A stretch of DNA of 64,000 bases from Bubalus kerabau (Eukaryota > Chordata > Mammalia > Artiodactyla > Bovidae), in the NCBI RefSeq assembly GCF_029407905.1, contig NC_073627.1, positions 135,979,697 through 136,043,696 on the forward strand, read 5' to 3'. A program made the position numbers and the translations under genes. Positions within the stretch are counted from its first letter, which is position 1, and each line of letters opens with the position of its first letter. Under the pieces are notes generated by a model. That model had not been told where the DNA came from. It searched no databases and saw nothing but the letters and a program-made list of their open reading frames with translations. Shown piece by piece: positions 36,344 to 48,987 of this stretch.

Positions 36344-38371
36344 AAGTTAACTCTCTGTATCTATTTGACATTGTCTTACATACAAAAAACCATCAAGAAT
36401 ATGTGTATACACACTATTGTAGCTAATAAAAGTTCAGCAGGGTTGAAGATACAAGATTAATATGCTGTAATCAACTCTTTCTCTAAGCCACTATTGTATT
36501 CCTACAGAAAGAGGAAACTTTGGTCACAGAGTCATAGAAGGCCATATAAACAAGCAGAGACACATACACAGAAGGTGGCACTGAAAAGGTGGAAATGAGA
36601 TTGGAGTGATGTATATACAATCCAAGAAACACTAAGGATTTTCAGAAACCACCAGAAGCTAAAGTAAGGCAAGGAAGTATTCTTTCCTAGGGCTTTTGGA
36701 AGATGCATGTTGCACTGCTGATAACTTCAGTTCTGGACTTCTACCCTCTAGAAATGTGAGAGAGTACATTTCTGTTGTTCCAAGCAACTCAGTTTGTGGT
36801 TGTTAAAGCAACCCTTGAAAAGACTACAACAACCTAGTGGGTTATATTCCAGTTATGCAAGGTTGGTTCAACATTTTAAAATTTGTATACAGTCCATCAG
36901 TAGGCTCAAGAAGAAAAATCCTGTCACACCAATAGATGCAGAAAAAGCATTTGACAAAAATCAGCTCCCATTCGTGATTTAAAAAATAAAAAAGCCTCCC
37001 AACAGACTAGCACTATAGGAAGAACTTCATAAGCTTGATAAAGAACACCTACAAAAATCCTGCAGCTAACCTTGTACCTAATTCTGAGAAACTACATACT
37101 TCCCCCTAAGATCAAGAACAAAGTGTTTCTTCTCTCACCATTCCTATTCAGCATCATACTGGGAGTCCTTGCTAATGCAAAAAGACAAAAAGGAGTAAAA
37201 CTTATACAGATGAAAAGGAGGGGAAAAACTTTACAGGTAGCATGTCTACATAGACATCTCAAGAAATCAACAACAAAAAAGAACTCTGCTGGAATTATAA
37301 GGTTGCAGGATACAAAGTAAATATACAAAATTAAATGGCTTAAAAAAAAAACCCACATAATCAATTCCTTTTCTATATACCAGCAATGAACAATTGGAAT
37401 TTGAAATTGAAAGCCATACAATTTGTATTAGCACCAAAAAAAGAGAAATATACAGATATAAATCTAACAAAGTTTGTGTAAGATCTACATGAAGAAAACT
37501 CTTAAAACTCTCGTGAGAAATATCAAAGAATCTAAAAAAAGGGAGAGCTATCCCATGTTTATTGATAGAAAGACTCAATATTGTCAAGATGTCAATTCTT
37601 CCCAATTTGATCCATAGATTCAGTGTAGCACTAGACAGAATCCCAGCAAAGTTTAAATGGAAAGGCAAAAGACACAGGGTAGCCAACACAGTATTGAAGA
37701 AAAACAAAATCAGGGGACTTAGGCTGCTGTAGATCTACAGGAATATAGATGGTGTGGTGTTGACAAAAGAAGACAAGGTAACAGCCCAGAAATAGACCGG
37801 TACAAATACATTCCAGTGATCTTTGATAAAAGAACAGGGGCACTTCAATGGGAAAAGGAGACTCTTCAATAAATGGTACTGGAATAGCTGCCCAGCCACA
37901 TGGAAAAAAAAAAACAACAACCCAAAAAACAGTGACAAGAAAAACCACAAACTATATCCAGACCATATACGTTTCACAAAAAGTAACTCAAAATTATCAC
38001 AAATTTAGTGTTAAAATACAAAACTGTAAAAGGTATAGAAATTCTTGGTCACCTTGGGTTTGGTGATGACCTTTTGATACCAAAGCACTATTACCATGTG
38101 GACATTTCACTGTCCATGAAAGAACTGATGAACAGAACTTAATTAAAATTTTAAAAAACTTCTGTGAAAGACACTAAGAGAAGGAAAAGAAGCTACATAT
38201 TCAGAGGAAATACTTGTGAAACACATATATGATAAAGTCCTGTTACTTAAAAAACAGAATTATTAAAAACTCAGAAGTAATAAGATGGGCAAAAGACTTT
38301 GAACAGACTTCTCATCAAAGAACATATACAGATGGCAAATAAGTATATGCAGAGATACTCAATATAATATT

Positions 38372-38646
38372 GCTGCTGCTGCTGCTAAGTCGCTTCAGTC
38401 GTGTCCGACTCTGTGCGATCCCATAGACGGCAGCCCACCAGGCTCCCCCATCCCTGGGATTCTCCAGGCAAGAACACTGGAGTGGGTTGCCATTTCCTTC
38501 TCCAATGCATGAAAGTAAAAAGTGAAAGTGAAGTCGCTCAGTCATGTCCGACTCTTTAATGACCCCATGGACTGCAGCCTACCAGGCTCCTCCATCCATG
38601 GGATTTTCCAGTCAAGAGTACTGGAGTGGGGTGCCATTGCCTTCTC
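38372..38646 (-). mobile_element. Bov-A2 SINE, antisense, with 14-base duplication
   Basis: A full Bov-A2 starting with a GCTGCTGCTGCT tail. Perfect duplication CTCAATATAATATT at 38358-38371 and 38647-38660. Very young insertion into L1. Confidence 0.95.
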
Positions 38647-39382
38647 CTCAATATAATATTAGGGAATGCCAAATTTAAACAAAGTACCACTGCACATCTT
38701 TCAGAATAGCCAAAGTCCAAAAACTGACACCACCAAATGCTGGTGAGGATGTAGAGCAATCTCGCGTCATTGCCTGAGGGAGTGTGGAATGGTGCAGCCA
38801 TTTTGGAAGACAGTTCAGCAGTTTCTTACAAACTAAACATTCTCTTACCATACCATCCAGCAGTCATACTCCTTGGTACGTACCCAGATGAGTTGAAAGC
38901 ATATGTCTACACACACAAACAAAAATTACACAATTTTTATAGCAGCCTTATTTACAATTGTTAAAACTTGGAAGCAACCAAGATGTCCTTCAGTAGGTGA
39001 ATGGACAAATAATCTATAGGACATCCAGACAGTTACAAATTCATCAGTAAACAGAAATGAACTATTGAATTAGGGGAAGATCCAGAGGAATCTTAAATGC
39101 ATAATAAAGTGAAAGAAGCATATCTAAAAAGGCTACATACTGTATGATTCCAACTACAGGACAGTCTGGAAAAGACACAAAGTATGGACACAGTAAATAG
39201 ATAGTGATTACCAGAGGTTTGGGAGGGTGAAGATAGGATAAATAGGGAGAACAGGGGATTTTTAGGACTGTAAAAATATTGTATATGATACTACAAATGA
39301 CATGTGACAAATGTAGACAAATGACATGTATTTTTCAAAGCCTATAGAATGTACGAGAGTAAACTCTAATATAAACTGTGTG

Positions 39383-39593
39383 CTGTGCTCAGTCACTCAG
39401 TCGTGTCTAACTCTTTGTGACTCCATGAACTGTAGCCTGCCAGGCTCCTCTGTCCATGGGATTTTCCAGGTGAAAATACTGGGGTGGATTGCCATTTCCT
39501 ATTCCAGGAATCTTCCCAACCCAGGGGTTGAACCCGGGTCTCCTGCATCTCCTCCATTGGCAGGCAGATTCTTTACCAATGGGCCACCTGTTG
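39383..39593 (-). mobile_element. Bov-tA SINE, antisense
   Basis: GTGCTCAGTCACTCAGTCGT to CTTTACCAATGGGCCACCTG. Confidence 0.9.
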
Positions 39594-39821
39594 ACTTTAG
39601 TTGATAATAATATATCAGTATTCATCATTTGTAACAAATGTCCTATTCTAATGTAATATAGTAACAATGGGGGAAATTGTGTGATTGGTGGGGAAGGTGT
39701 ATATGGGAACTCTGTACTATGGCCTCAGTTTGTTTGTAAACTTAATACTGGTCTAAAAAACAAAGTCTTTATTTAAAAACATGCACATATGATGGGATGC
39801 TACCACAACTCATACTAAAGT

Positions 39822-40030
39822 GCAAGTTAAAGTTGCTCAGTTGTGTCCTGACCCTTTGTGACCCCATGAACTGTAGCCTGCCAGGTTCCTCTGTCCATGG
39901 AATTCTCCAGGCCAGAATACTAGAGTGGGTTGCCATTCCCTTCTTTGGGGGATCTGCCCAACCCAAGGATCAAGCCCAGGTCTCCCACATTGCAGACAGA
40001 TTCTTTACCATCTGAGCCACCGGGGAGCCC
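39822..40030 (-). mobile_element. Bov-tA SINE, antisense
   Basis: AGTTGCTCAGTTGTGTCCTG to TGAGCCACCGGGGAGCCC, followed by a short CA run. Confidence 0.9.
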
Positions 40031-40992
40031 ACACACACACTAAGATGGCTAAAATAAAAAAGAGTGTTGTTGAGTATGTGGAGAAATTGGAACCCTCATG
40101 CATTGCTGGTGGGATTGCCAAATAGTTGAGCTACTTTGAAAAACAGTTTGGCATTTCTTCAGAATGTTAAGCATAGTTACAGGAAACCCAGCAATTTTAC
40201 TCCTAGATGTAAACCAAAAGAACTGAAAGCATATGTCCACACAAAAACGTGTATATGATGATCATATAGCAGTATTATTCATAATAGCCAAAAGTGAAAA
40301 TACTCCATATAATTGATGAATGGACAAACAATGTGATGGAATACTATCTGGCAGCATAAAGGAATGAAGTATCGATACATGGTACAACATGGGTGAACTA
40401 TGAAAATATTATGTTCAGTGAAACTATTTAGTCACAAAGACCACCTATTGATTATGTTTGTCCAGGACAGTCTAATCCAAAGAAACAAAAAGTAGGTTAG
40501 TGTGTTTCAGGAGTTGGGGTTGAGGGGTCGTGGAAAATAGTTGCTAGTGCGTATGAGATTACCTTTTTGGGGTGATGAATATATTCTAAAATTGATGATG
40601 GTTGCAAGATTCTATAAACTTAAAACTTTTGACTCTTGTACCTTAAAAGAGTGTCTTTTACGGTGTCGCACATTATATCTAAATAAAGCTGTGAATCAGA
40701 AAAAACACTACTCCCAAACATCCATCTAGCTTACGTACGTGTGTGAAATCAACAAATTAACACATGCTGCCAAGGGAAAAACAGGTTCGAAAGGTTGGCT
40801 TATTTCCCTGGGCCCCCACCCTTCCTCTGACGTGCCTTCACATAGATGTTTTTATATTTTGTCCAGCTTTTCCAATTATCCTCAGCTATAGGATTTCCCA
40901 GAATTCCTGGTCTATGAAAGAGGCCTTGCTGGCAAGCTTCATTTCATCTATGGTTTTATTTAAAATCTGTATTTAGATTTATTTTTCTAGTC

Positions 40993-41552
40993 CAGCAGTT
41001 CTCAGATTTTCTGGTCTAAGGAAACCTTAAATATTACTGAGTTTTTTGTTTGTATAAGTGTGTATCTATCAGTGATTATTATCATATTAGATTTTAAAAC
41101 TGAGAATGTTTTATATTTTTAAATTTTACTTTCAAATACTAATAAGCTCAATACATGTGAATAACAAAAATCACATTTTAAAGATCATAATCACAAAAAG
41201 AGAAATACCATATGATTCCACATATATGAGATACTCAAGAGTAGTAAAATTAAAGATAACTACTTTTAAAATGTTTGGTAATGTTTGTTTTACATTTCAG
41301 TGAATGGCTGTAATGTTTGGGTTAGTAAAAGGCAAGGAAATGTCCTGCATTTAATTTATTGTGGTGTCACACATCATTTACTTTCTGGAAAATTCTGGTG
41401 CATATTTGTGAGAGAATTATAGTGAAAATGCCAAGTAATGTAGTGGTATTGTGAGAACAGTTTTGACTTTGTGGACTCCTTAAAATGACTAAGGGACTCC
41501 TGGATGGGAAAGGATTGGAGCCCAGAGTACACCCTGGAAACCACTGCTTGTG
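40993..41552. mobile_element. MER1-like hAT/Charlie DNA transposon
   Basis: The left end AGCAGTTCTCAGATTTTCTG and right end TGGAAACCACTGCTTG are diverged hAT termini. Interior wording ('atattagattttaaaactga', 'tttgactttgtggactcctt') follows MER1-type elements. No transposase frame. Confidence 0.65.
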
Positions 41553-42149
41553 GCCCATAGCATTCGTCAGAGCTCCGGGACCACATCTCCCGCTGCCTGC
41601 GAGGCTCCTCTAGTACTGCGATGTCTCATGGGCCACTGAAGCCTGACATGTGAGTCTGAGTGCCAGGGTCGCTTTCCATTCACGTGTGAAAATCAAAGCC
41701 AAGCTGTTCTTGACACTTGCCGTAGCTTTTAGCGCTCATGATTAGTAATCACCTGATGTTGAGTTTATCTGTGATTTGGCCTGAGGTTGGAGAAAATTAA
41801 ACTCAGCTGTAGTTGATGCAGCCCCTGTTGCTTCTGATGTGGCTGTGGCTGTGGCTGTGATTACCAGCCTGGTCTGACTGGTATCTGACTCTGAAGACAG
41901 AAGGGCCACGGTGTTACCTTCGGAATTAAAAGTTGGAAGCAGCCAGCTTTACGATGTGTGAGTGTATAGGTTCTTTCTGCTTCTCAGTTCCACTTTCACT
42001 TCGCTTGTCTTAGCAGAATTGGGAGAATCTTAGGGTGGAATTATCTTGAGCCAGTGATTATTTGGGAACTCTTCCAGAATTTAGCTGCCCTTATTGCACC
42101 TACTGTTGCCAATATCTTGTTGGCCTCTTCTTCCTCCTTTTTTTCCCCC

Positions 42150-42405
42150 AATTTTTTTTTTAATGGCTGTACTGGTCTTTGTTGCCGCGTAGACTTTTTT
42201 TTCTCTAGTTGTAGGGAACAGGCTTCTCACTGAAGTGGCTTCTCTTGTTGCAGAGCACGGGCTATAAGCGCCCAGGCTTCAGTCGTTGTGGTGCATGGGC
42301 TTAGTTGCTCTGCTGCATGTGGGATCTTCCCAGACCAGGGATGAAACCCGTGTCTCCTACATTGGCAGGAGGATTCTTTACCACTGAGCCACCAGGGAAG
42401 CCCCC
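42150..42405 (-). mobile_element. CHR-type SINE, antisense
   Basis: TAATGGCTGTACTGGTCTTT to GAGCCACCAGGGAAGCCCC. Confidence 0.87.
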
Positions 42406-42410
42406 AGTGT

Positions 42411-42875
42411 TTTTTAATTAAGTAAAATACATATAAAACTTAACATTCTATCCCTTTTTAAGTATAACTTTTTAATGGTGGGAAATACATTGATAATGTT
42501 GTGCAGTTGTCTTCATCATCCATCTCCATTAGCTCTTTTTATGTTGTAAAACTGAAACTCTCTTCATTAAACAATTGTTTCCCATGCTCTTCACCCCCTC
42601 ACCCCTGGCCGCCACCGTTCTACGTTCTGTCTCTGATTTTGATGATTCTGAGTATCTCACATCCATGGAATGATACTCATTTGTCTTTTTGCAACTGGTT
42701 TGTTTCATTTAGCATAATGTCTTCAGAGTTCATCCATGTTGTAGTACATTGCAAAATTTCCTCCCTTTTAAAAGCTGAATAATATTCTGTTGGACGTATA
42801 TGCCACATTTTGCTTACCCATTCTTGTGTTGATGGACACTTGGGTTACTTACATCATCATATAGGTCAGTCTCCA
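42411..42875 (-). mobile_element. L1 3'UTR-like sequence, antisense
   Basis: 'aatacatataaaacttaaca', 'tcatccatgttgtagtacat' and 'acacttgggttacttacatc' are antisense L1M/L1 3' text. Confidence 0.65.
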
Positions 42876-43151
42876 GTTGTTTACTTGCGCCTTGTCTAGT
42901 CACAGTATAGAACTTTGCTCAAGCTCTACCTGGAATCCTTTTACCCTTTGCTGACTGAAGTGTCTGCTGATTCTTTTACTGAGGTTTACATATTGCTCCA
43001 GGGAACAAATGTCTTATACTTCTCTCTTCTCATGGCATTTTATTTATACCTTTGTTACATTATTTATAATGTTTTGAGGGCATTTACTTTTATGTTTGTG
43101 TCTCCCCAGTTTTAAGTTCCACTAATATTTGGAAGGTATCAAGATAATTTT

Positions 43152-43370
43152 GGGGCTTCCCTGGCGGCTCAGATGGTAAATAATCTGCTTGCAGTGGCAA
43201 GAGACGGGGATTCGATCGCTGGGTTGGGAAGATCCCTTGGAGAAGGGAATGGCTACCCACTCCAGTATTCTTGCCTGGAGAATCCCATGGACAGAGGAGC
43301 CTGGCCAGCTACGATCCATGGCGTCACAAGAAGTCGGACATGACTGAGCGACTAATACTTGAACATCCTT
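43152..43370 (+). mobile_element. Bov-tA SINE, sense, with target-site duplication
   Basis: GGGGCTTCCCTGGCGGCTCA to TGAGCGACTAATACTTGAAC. Perfect 13-base duplication TCAAGATAATTTT (43139-43151 and 43371-43383). Confidence 0.94.
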
Positions 43371-43859
43371 TCAAGATAATTTTTATGAGACTAGCACAGT
43401 GGCTCATATCTAGTGGGCATTAAGTGTTTGTTCAGTGAATGAATGTAATCACACATAAAAAAACATCTCAGAGTTTCAGCAGATACTATTTTTTCCTTGA
43501 CCCTCACCATTGTATTTAGTGCTAGAGACACCAGGCCAACAAGCACAGTCCTCCTTTCAAGATGTTAATGAATTTATTGTTTCATGTATTTAATGCAGTA
43601 CTGAAGTGATTTGATAATGTATATTTACCATTAATGTTTCAGTATTGTGACTTGTCTCATATTTTGACCCTCCTAGATGATAGTCTTATCATTTATGAAA
43701 TGAGGAGGATGGGCTAGATGACCTAGAAAAGTTACCATTGTTGATTGTTAACTATGTTATTAGATTTTCATGCTCCTTGGTAACAGGAATCATGTCCTTC
43801 ACTCTTACTGGAATCTTATGTAGGACCAAGTATAGTGTCTCACCCTCAGTGGTTGGTTG

Positions 43860-43978
43860 CCGTGCCATGCTAAGTCACTTCAGTCTTGTCTTACTCTGTG
43901 AGACCCTATGGACTGTAGCCTGCCAGGCTCTTCTGTCCATGAGGTTCTCCAAGCAAGAATACTGGAGTGGATTGCCAG
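43860..43978 (-). mobile_element. Bov-A monomer, antisense
   Basis: A single Bov-A unit (GCTAAGTCACTTCAGTCTTG to ATACTGGAGTGGATTGCCAG). Confidence 0.85.
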
Positions 43979-44170
43979 GGTTGGCAAATTTTAAAGAAAG
44001 ACATAATATCAGTGAATACTTCAGTTGAATTTGATTCTGATTTATACTCCATTGATCTTGTTAGATTCCTTCCCTGTGCTTCAGAATATCTGTATTTCCT
44101 TGATCTAGTTTGTCTTCAGCTTTTGTATTCATGATACACACGCCTTATCTCTCAACCCTAAGAAGAAGGT

Positions 44171-44442
44171 GCTGCTGCTGCTAAGTCGCTTCAGTCGTGT
44201 CCGACTCTGTGCGACCCCATAGATGGCAGCCCACCAGGCTCCCCCATCCCTGGGATTCTCCAGGCAAGAACACTGGAGTGGGTTGCCATTTCCTTCTCCA
44301 GTGCATGAAAGTGAAAAGTGAAAGTGAAGTCGCTCAGTCGTGTTTGACTCTTAGTGACCCCATGGACTGCCGCCTACCAGGCTCCTCCATCCATGGGATT
44401 TTCCAGGCAAGAGTACTGGAGTGGGTTGCCATTGCCTTCTCC
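44171..44442 (-). mobile_element. Bov-A2 SINE, antisense, with target-site duplication
   Basis: A full two-unit Bov-A2 with GCTGCTGCTGCT start. AGAAGAAGGT flanks both sides (44161-44170 and 44443-44452). Confidence 0.94.
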
Positions 44443-44454
44443 AGAAGAAGGTGA

Positions 44455-44888
44455 GGTGATCATTATTTTCAAGTGGGGAAACAGTCTTCAACAGCATAGC
44501 TGAGGAGCAACACATGCAGACTCAGGTCTCCTGACCCCAGATCCAGTGTCATATTTCTCTGTTTCCTCACCTGTGAAATCAGGTTTTTTTCAGATCTCAG
44601 TGCCTATGTTACCCAGCCTTTAACACAGCATATCAAGACTCTTTGGGAAATCACAGAAATGTGCTCACTTTAGCAAAATGGAGATTAGTTGGTAAGATCA
44701 TGAAGAGCCTCAGGGAATTGGTGAGAAGGTTGAGCGTCAAACTGGGAAATGGAAAGGAGTTCTAGAAACAGGGACCTGAAAAAGCACCATCAAACTCCAA
44801 GTGTTTCTGGTTCTCTGCTCAAGAGTCAGAGTGAGGGAAAAGCATTCTGCTGGCGTAGCTGGAGTCATCTCCTGTCTTTTCGTTAGCG
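44455..44888. other. No recognised feature
   Basis: Intronic sequence; possible MIR scrap at 44,460-44,580. Nothing else seen. Confidence 0.45.
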
Positions 44889-45096
44889 CAGTGATTCTCA
44901 ACTGGGGACAGTTTTGTCCTCCCACTGTGAAGCCTGGAGACATTTTGGGTTATAACTGGGAGAGAGAGCTACTGGCATCTAGAGGGTAGAGGCCAGGAAT
45001 GCTGTGGAACATGCTCTGTTGTCAGCCCCCAATAACAGAATTCACTGGTCCCACACATCAATAGTGTTGAGGCTGAGAAGGCCTGGATTTAGGGGA
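44889..45096. mobile_element. Short hAT-type DNA transposon (MER group)
   Basis: CAGTGATTCTCAACTGGGG at the left and GTTGAGGCTGAGAAGGCCTG at the right are inverted hAT-type ends. The interior 'ctactggcatctagagggta' is a familiar mammalian MER sequence. Non-autonomous. Confidence 0.65.
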
Positions 45097-45165
45097 AGGC
45101 AGCTCAATTAAAATCCCACCAGACTATCCTATTGCAGGCAGAAGAACACTTAAATGCTCTTAGCA

Positions 45166-45300
45166 CAAAAAAAAAAAAAAAAAAAAGTGGAATAGATAGT
45201 AGAGAAAAAACGATAAAAAAGCACTTCGACTAGGGCAATAATTCCAAGGTTGTAAAGAATCAGATATGACTGAGCAATTAAGCACGCACACACACACAGA
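45166..45300. repeat. Poly-A tract, Bov-tA scrap and (CA)n
   Basis: About 20 A residues, then 'gtaaagaatcagatatgact' (Bov-tA-like end), then a CACACACACACACA run. Remains of retroposition tails. Confidence 0.65.
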
Positions 45301-45795
45301 ATAATTATTTAGTAAAGGATCTTTGTTTTAGCAACTTTGGATGTTGCTGATGCACAAAAATATCAGGCTGGTGGATCTGTGGCATGTGCAGTTATATGTT
45401 AGAATCTCTTCAACAGTTCACCTTGTTCTTTGCATAGACAGTAATTTAGTGTTAAATCCAAGTAGAAGGAAGATTGATTCAAGCCTGTAATTTTCCTTCT
45501 TTTTAACTTTGTTCACACCGTTTCAGTATAAGCCTTGTGTATATGACTCAGAGCTTGCTTATTTGGTTCCATATTTTATAACACCTTGGCTGTGCCAGAC
45601 CTGTTTTGCTACCCTGAGGAATCTAGAAATGACTAGAAGCTGCCTTTTCTTGCCCTTTCAACATGATGGCTTCGGGTCTAGCTGTCGAAGGGACCTACTG
45701 CCATGTCTCCAGGTTGTTCACTGGGTGAGCCGCCCTCTGCTGGTGGTCATTAGCCCTAGGGCCCCGCGGTTCACCTCAGCAAGGTTTCGTTTCAG

Positions 45796-46049
45796 GTGAA
45801 CCACTGCCTCCCAGATAAGATTGTGGTGTACCGTGATGGAGTATCTGATGGCCAACTAAAGACAGTTGCCAGCTATGAAATTCCTCAGCTACAGAAGTGT
45901 TTTGAAGCTTTTGAGAATTATCATCCCAAGATGGTGGTGTTTGTAGTGCAGAAGAAAATCAGCACCAACCTGTACCTGGCGGCCACTGAGAACTTTGCGA
46001 CTCCCTCCCCTGGGACTGTGGTAGATCATACGATAACAAGCTGTGAGTG
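45796..46049 (+). CDS. PIWIL2: PIWIL2 exon: second catalytic aspartate
   Basis: The largest coding exon here, with 84 codons plus two bases of a tryptophan codon. The acceptor is GTTTCAG|GTG and the donor GAGTG|GTAAGT. It encodes VNHCLPDKIVVYRDGVSDGQ, later PKMVVFVVQKKISTNLYLAA, and ends TVVDHTITSCEW. The aspartate of YRDGVSDGQ (codon 45835-45837) is the third tetrad residue, 70 residues after the first. The helix and strands around it are standard PIWI RNase H elements. Confidence 0.97.
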
Positions 46050-46333
46050 GTAAGTGGGTGAAACACGTATTTCAACAAGAATAGTTTGGGGAAGTTCTGT
46101 GTTTCCTGGGTACTGGAATGGGGAGGTAGCCTAGAGAGATTAGGAATGGTATCCTCAAGAGATTTTCCTGGTAAAAAATAAAATTTTAAAAGCTATTTAG
46201 AAAACACACAAACCACCAGTGAAGCTTTTAGCTCTTAAGTATAAAATATTGAACATGCATTCTTTTCCTAAGAATATGCATGCTTAATCTTCTGCACACA
46301 GATGTGATCGTTTCTACCACCACTTTTAAATAG

Positions 46334-46585
<252 letters not shown>

Positions 46586-46639
46586 TGAGCTGACCAGTAA
46601 CTTACTCCTAACTTGTGAATAATTCTGGCCACTGAGCTA

Positions 46640-46815
46640 AGTCTAAGACCTGGAGTTTAAAAACCTCTGAATTCAGCAAATTGGATTTGGCTTAATTCAA
46701 CAAATCACTGGTTTTAGCTTAATAATTTTTTGATTCTCTCTGAAAGCATTTTTTTTCTTAAAGCATTTTGAATTTATCTTTTGGAGTTGGATTTACTAAG
46801 ACTCATTTTCTCTTA
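46640..46815 (+). repeat. Local duplication, copy A (last PIWIL2 intron)
   Basis: Shares an ordered string of words with 48,988-49,120: AGACCTGG.GTTTAAA, ATCACTGGTTTT, then AAGCATTTTGAATTT.TCTTTT and AGTT.G.TTT. See copy B. Confidence 0.6.
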
Positions 46816-47388
46816 TATAATCAGAAAAGACAAATACTGCCTGCCTCCTTACCCCTTGAGTTTCTTTATGTCTTTGATGATAATGATATATCTTTTCGAG
46901 GAATAATTGATAATCATTTTTGTATGGTAAAATTACTTGAAGACCTTTCAAAAAATTACTACCAACCAACCAGGCTTCACCTCGAAGCATTCTGAAGCGT
47001 TTGTATTTTTAAAAACTGCTCCCGGTGATTATGACACACAGCCAAGTTTGAGACCCGTTGCTCTTGAGCTCAGAGTAAAAAACACTTTGCTGGGTACTTC
47101 TCTTTCTGCAGCCTTTTCTTGAGACAAGAGAAAAAAAATGTTGTTGTTTTCCTTGTTTTGCTATAAAAACAGGAGCACCTAAATTGGGAATTTCCCCATG
47201 TCCTCTTGACTTAAAAATAGTGGAAATAATTTCACTTAAAAATAGTAATTCCAAAAAGTTGCATCATATATTCCTCAGTCCCCCAGTTTGCTGGTAAATA
47301 TGCTGTGTCATGCACCCAGAAGGACATAATCATGCTTTGCACTGAAGATGGAGAGTGATAAGGCTCATGTTTTCTTCTTGGCCTACAG

Positions 47389-47545
47389 GTTGACTTTCAA
47401 ACTGTGCCACATGTACTGGAATTGGCCTGGTACCATTAGAGTTCCAGCTCCTTGCAAGTATGCCCACAAGCTAGCCTTCCTGTCAGGACAGATCTTGCAC
47501 CACGAACCAGCCATCCAGCTGTGTGAGAACCTGTTCTTCCTGTGA
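47389..47545 (+). CDS. PIWIL2: PIWIL2 last coding exon: catalytic histidine and stop
   Basis: The acceptor is GCCTACAG|G. One base completes the arginine, then 51 residues and a TGA stop at 47543-47545. It encodes LTFKLCHMYWNWPGTIRVPA, then CKYAHKLAFLSGQ, and finishes LCENLFFL. The histidine of YAHKLA (codon 47465-47467) is the fourth tetrad residue. The hydrophobic last residues are typical of PIWI proteins, whose C-terminus packs into the MID-PIWI interface. Confidence 0.97.
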
Positions 47546-48720
47546 CTGGACAGTCAGGACACGGGCTGGTCAGAGCAGGCAGACTTCTGAACTCAGCTGT
47601 GAACTCATCTGTTCAGGGTCAACAGCAACTGGAAAGGGGTTTGTGTTGGTGTTTGCTGTTTCACCAACCCAGTAGAATATCTTTCTTTTCATTTTCTTTT
47701 CTAAGTCTGTTAACACTGAGAATCAGGTTCCATCATAAATTTCAGCTAGAAATTGTCTTGTTGCCTTTGTAGAGCAAATGGAGGTAGTCTGCTGCAGTGT
47801 AGATGGGGTGGGTGAAGATGGGTGACCCCTTCAGGAGTCTCCAAAGCTGACAGAAGCTGTAGAAACCTGAAGAAGCAGCAATTACACTTATAAAAGCAGT
47901 TCTCATTTCTGGTCCAGAGCCGATAGTGAATGAAGTCTTTGCAAAGTTCTTAAAGTAGAGAGCTACTTTATTTGGGCAACTGGAAAGGTAAGAAGGCAAA
48001 ATTTCTCAGGATTTGGCTGTTGTTGGCAAATGTGAAAGACATGTCGTGAAACCAGCGGGTGGGTACTCTTCAGGCTCTTGCTGACCTAATCGTCTCTAGG
48101 GATTGAGTTGATGAAACATGACTTGAACTAGCTTTGGAAGGAGTGTTTAGTTATTTCTTGCCTCCTGAGAGGACAAACGCAGTTTTATCTGTATATTTCA
48201 GTTGCTTTATAGTATGCAGTGTTGGTTTCTTCCTACCTTCCTCCCCCGACCTCCACCACACACACACATACCAAGATACTTTTGCTCCTTGTCCTTGTTA
48301 CTGACCTTTAGTAAGTTTCAGTTTTTTAAAACTAAAAATCAGAACATGTGAAATTCAGTAGCTTCAAAGGTTCATGACAGGCCATGAGCTTTTCTTGACC
48401 CTTTCTCTGCTTTCTCTTCCTTTTCTGTTGATATGTTTGCAAATTGAACCACTCACTTCCCTTGCTCAATACTCTCTTCCCGGCCGTTAGCTCATTTTGT
48501 TAGGAATTGCTCTGAGTCTGCATTAAGATTTCCAGAAGTTAGCTTTGGGAAACATGACACTCCTTCCAAAGTCCAGACATTTCAGTTTAGAAAGTTGTCA
48601 CTGTGCCTGCAAGTTTCAGTGTTTTTTGTGTGTGTGTTTATTTTTCTCCTGTTTAAAAATCTTCCAGTCCCTTCAGGGCTAATTCAGTCTTACCTTGTTT
48701 TATCTAGATTTTTAAAAGCT

Positions 48721-48782
48721 AGTTTTATTTAACATTTTGGAATTTGTATTTATTTGTGTGTGTATTTTATTTATTAAGTTTT
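48721..48782 (+). promoter_or_regulatory. AU-rich block in PIWIL2 3'UTR
   Basis: Several ATTTA/TTATTTATT-type units cluster within about 60 bases (TTTTATTTAAC, GTATTTATTTG, TTTTATTTATTAAG). AU-rich elements of this form recruit decay or stabilising proteins. The match is by motif only. Confidence 0.4.
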
Positions 48783-48873
48783 TTGTGTGATGGCAGGGAG
48801 GGATGACGCAGAAATCCTCATTTTATATGACAGTGTGTGAGAAGAGAAACTTTAGCTTAAAACTCCTTAGATG

Positions 48874-48879
48874 AATAAA
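48874..48879 (+). terminator. Proximal poly(A) signal AATAAA
   Basis: A canonical hexamer 1.33 kb after the stop codon. A moderately GT-rich stretch lies about 40-60 bases downstream. It may serve a shorter 3'UTR isoform. Confidence 0.45.
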
Positions 48880-48987
48880 ACCAACCTAGCATTGCGTTGG
48901 CTGCAGCATGAAGCAGAGGCTGAGCAGCCGTGGGGGTCAGTGGTCTCATGTGCACTTCTGGTTCCACGCGGAGTGAGGGACAGCGAA

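Larger units (their letters stand above)
34680..38330 (+). mobile_element. L1 LINE ORF2 region, sense, with nested insertions
   Basis: L1 ORF2 wording resumes after each interruption: 'aaagatcaacaaaattgata', then 'aatagatgcagaaaaagcat', then FLFSIILGVLANAKRQKG near 37,140. It is split by BovB (35,165-36,087) and a CHR-2 SINE (36,172-36,343). The 36,480-36,800 part is a different unrecognised old sequence. Frameshifted throughout. Confidence 0.75.
38661..40710 (+). mobile_element. L1 3' end sequences, sense (two stacked copies)
   Basis: 'aaatgctggtgaggatgtag', 'gaatggacaaataatctata' and 'aagtgaaagaagcatatcta' belong to one L1 3' end. A second similar 3' end runs from about 40,040 ('tgttgagtatgtggagaaat') to 'aaataaagctgtgaatcaga'. 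Two Bov-tA elements interrupt it. Confidence 0.75.

Noticed and set aside
45509..45799. 96-codon frame directly before the 45,796 exon as an alternative exon start
   Set aside because: The frame is intronic, runs into the exon out of the PIWIL2 frame and lacks family similarity. The GTTTCAG acceptor at 45,795 explains the exon.
46768..46995. 75-codon frame in the last PIWIL2 intron as an exon
   Set aside because: No matching splice sites in the right phase. The known PIWI sequence is continuous without it, and part of it is duplicated in the 3'UTR.
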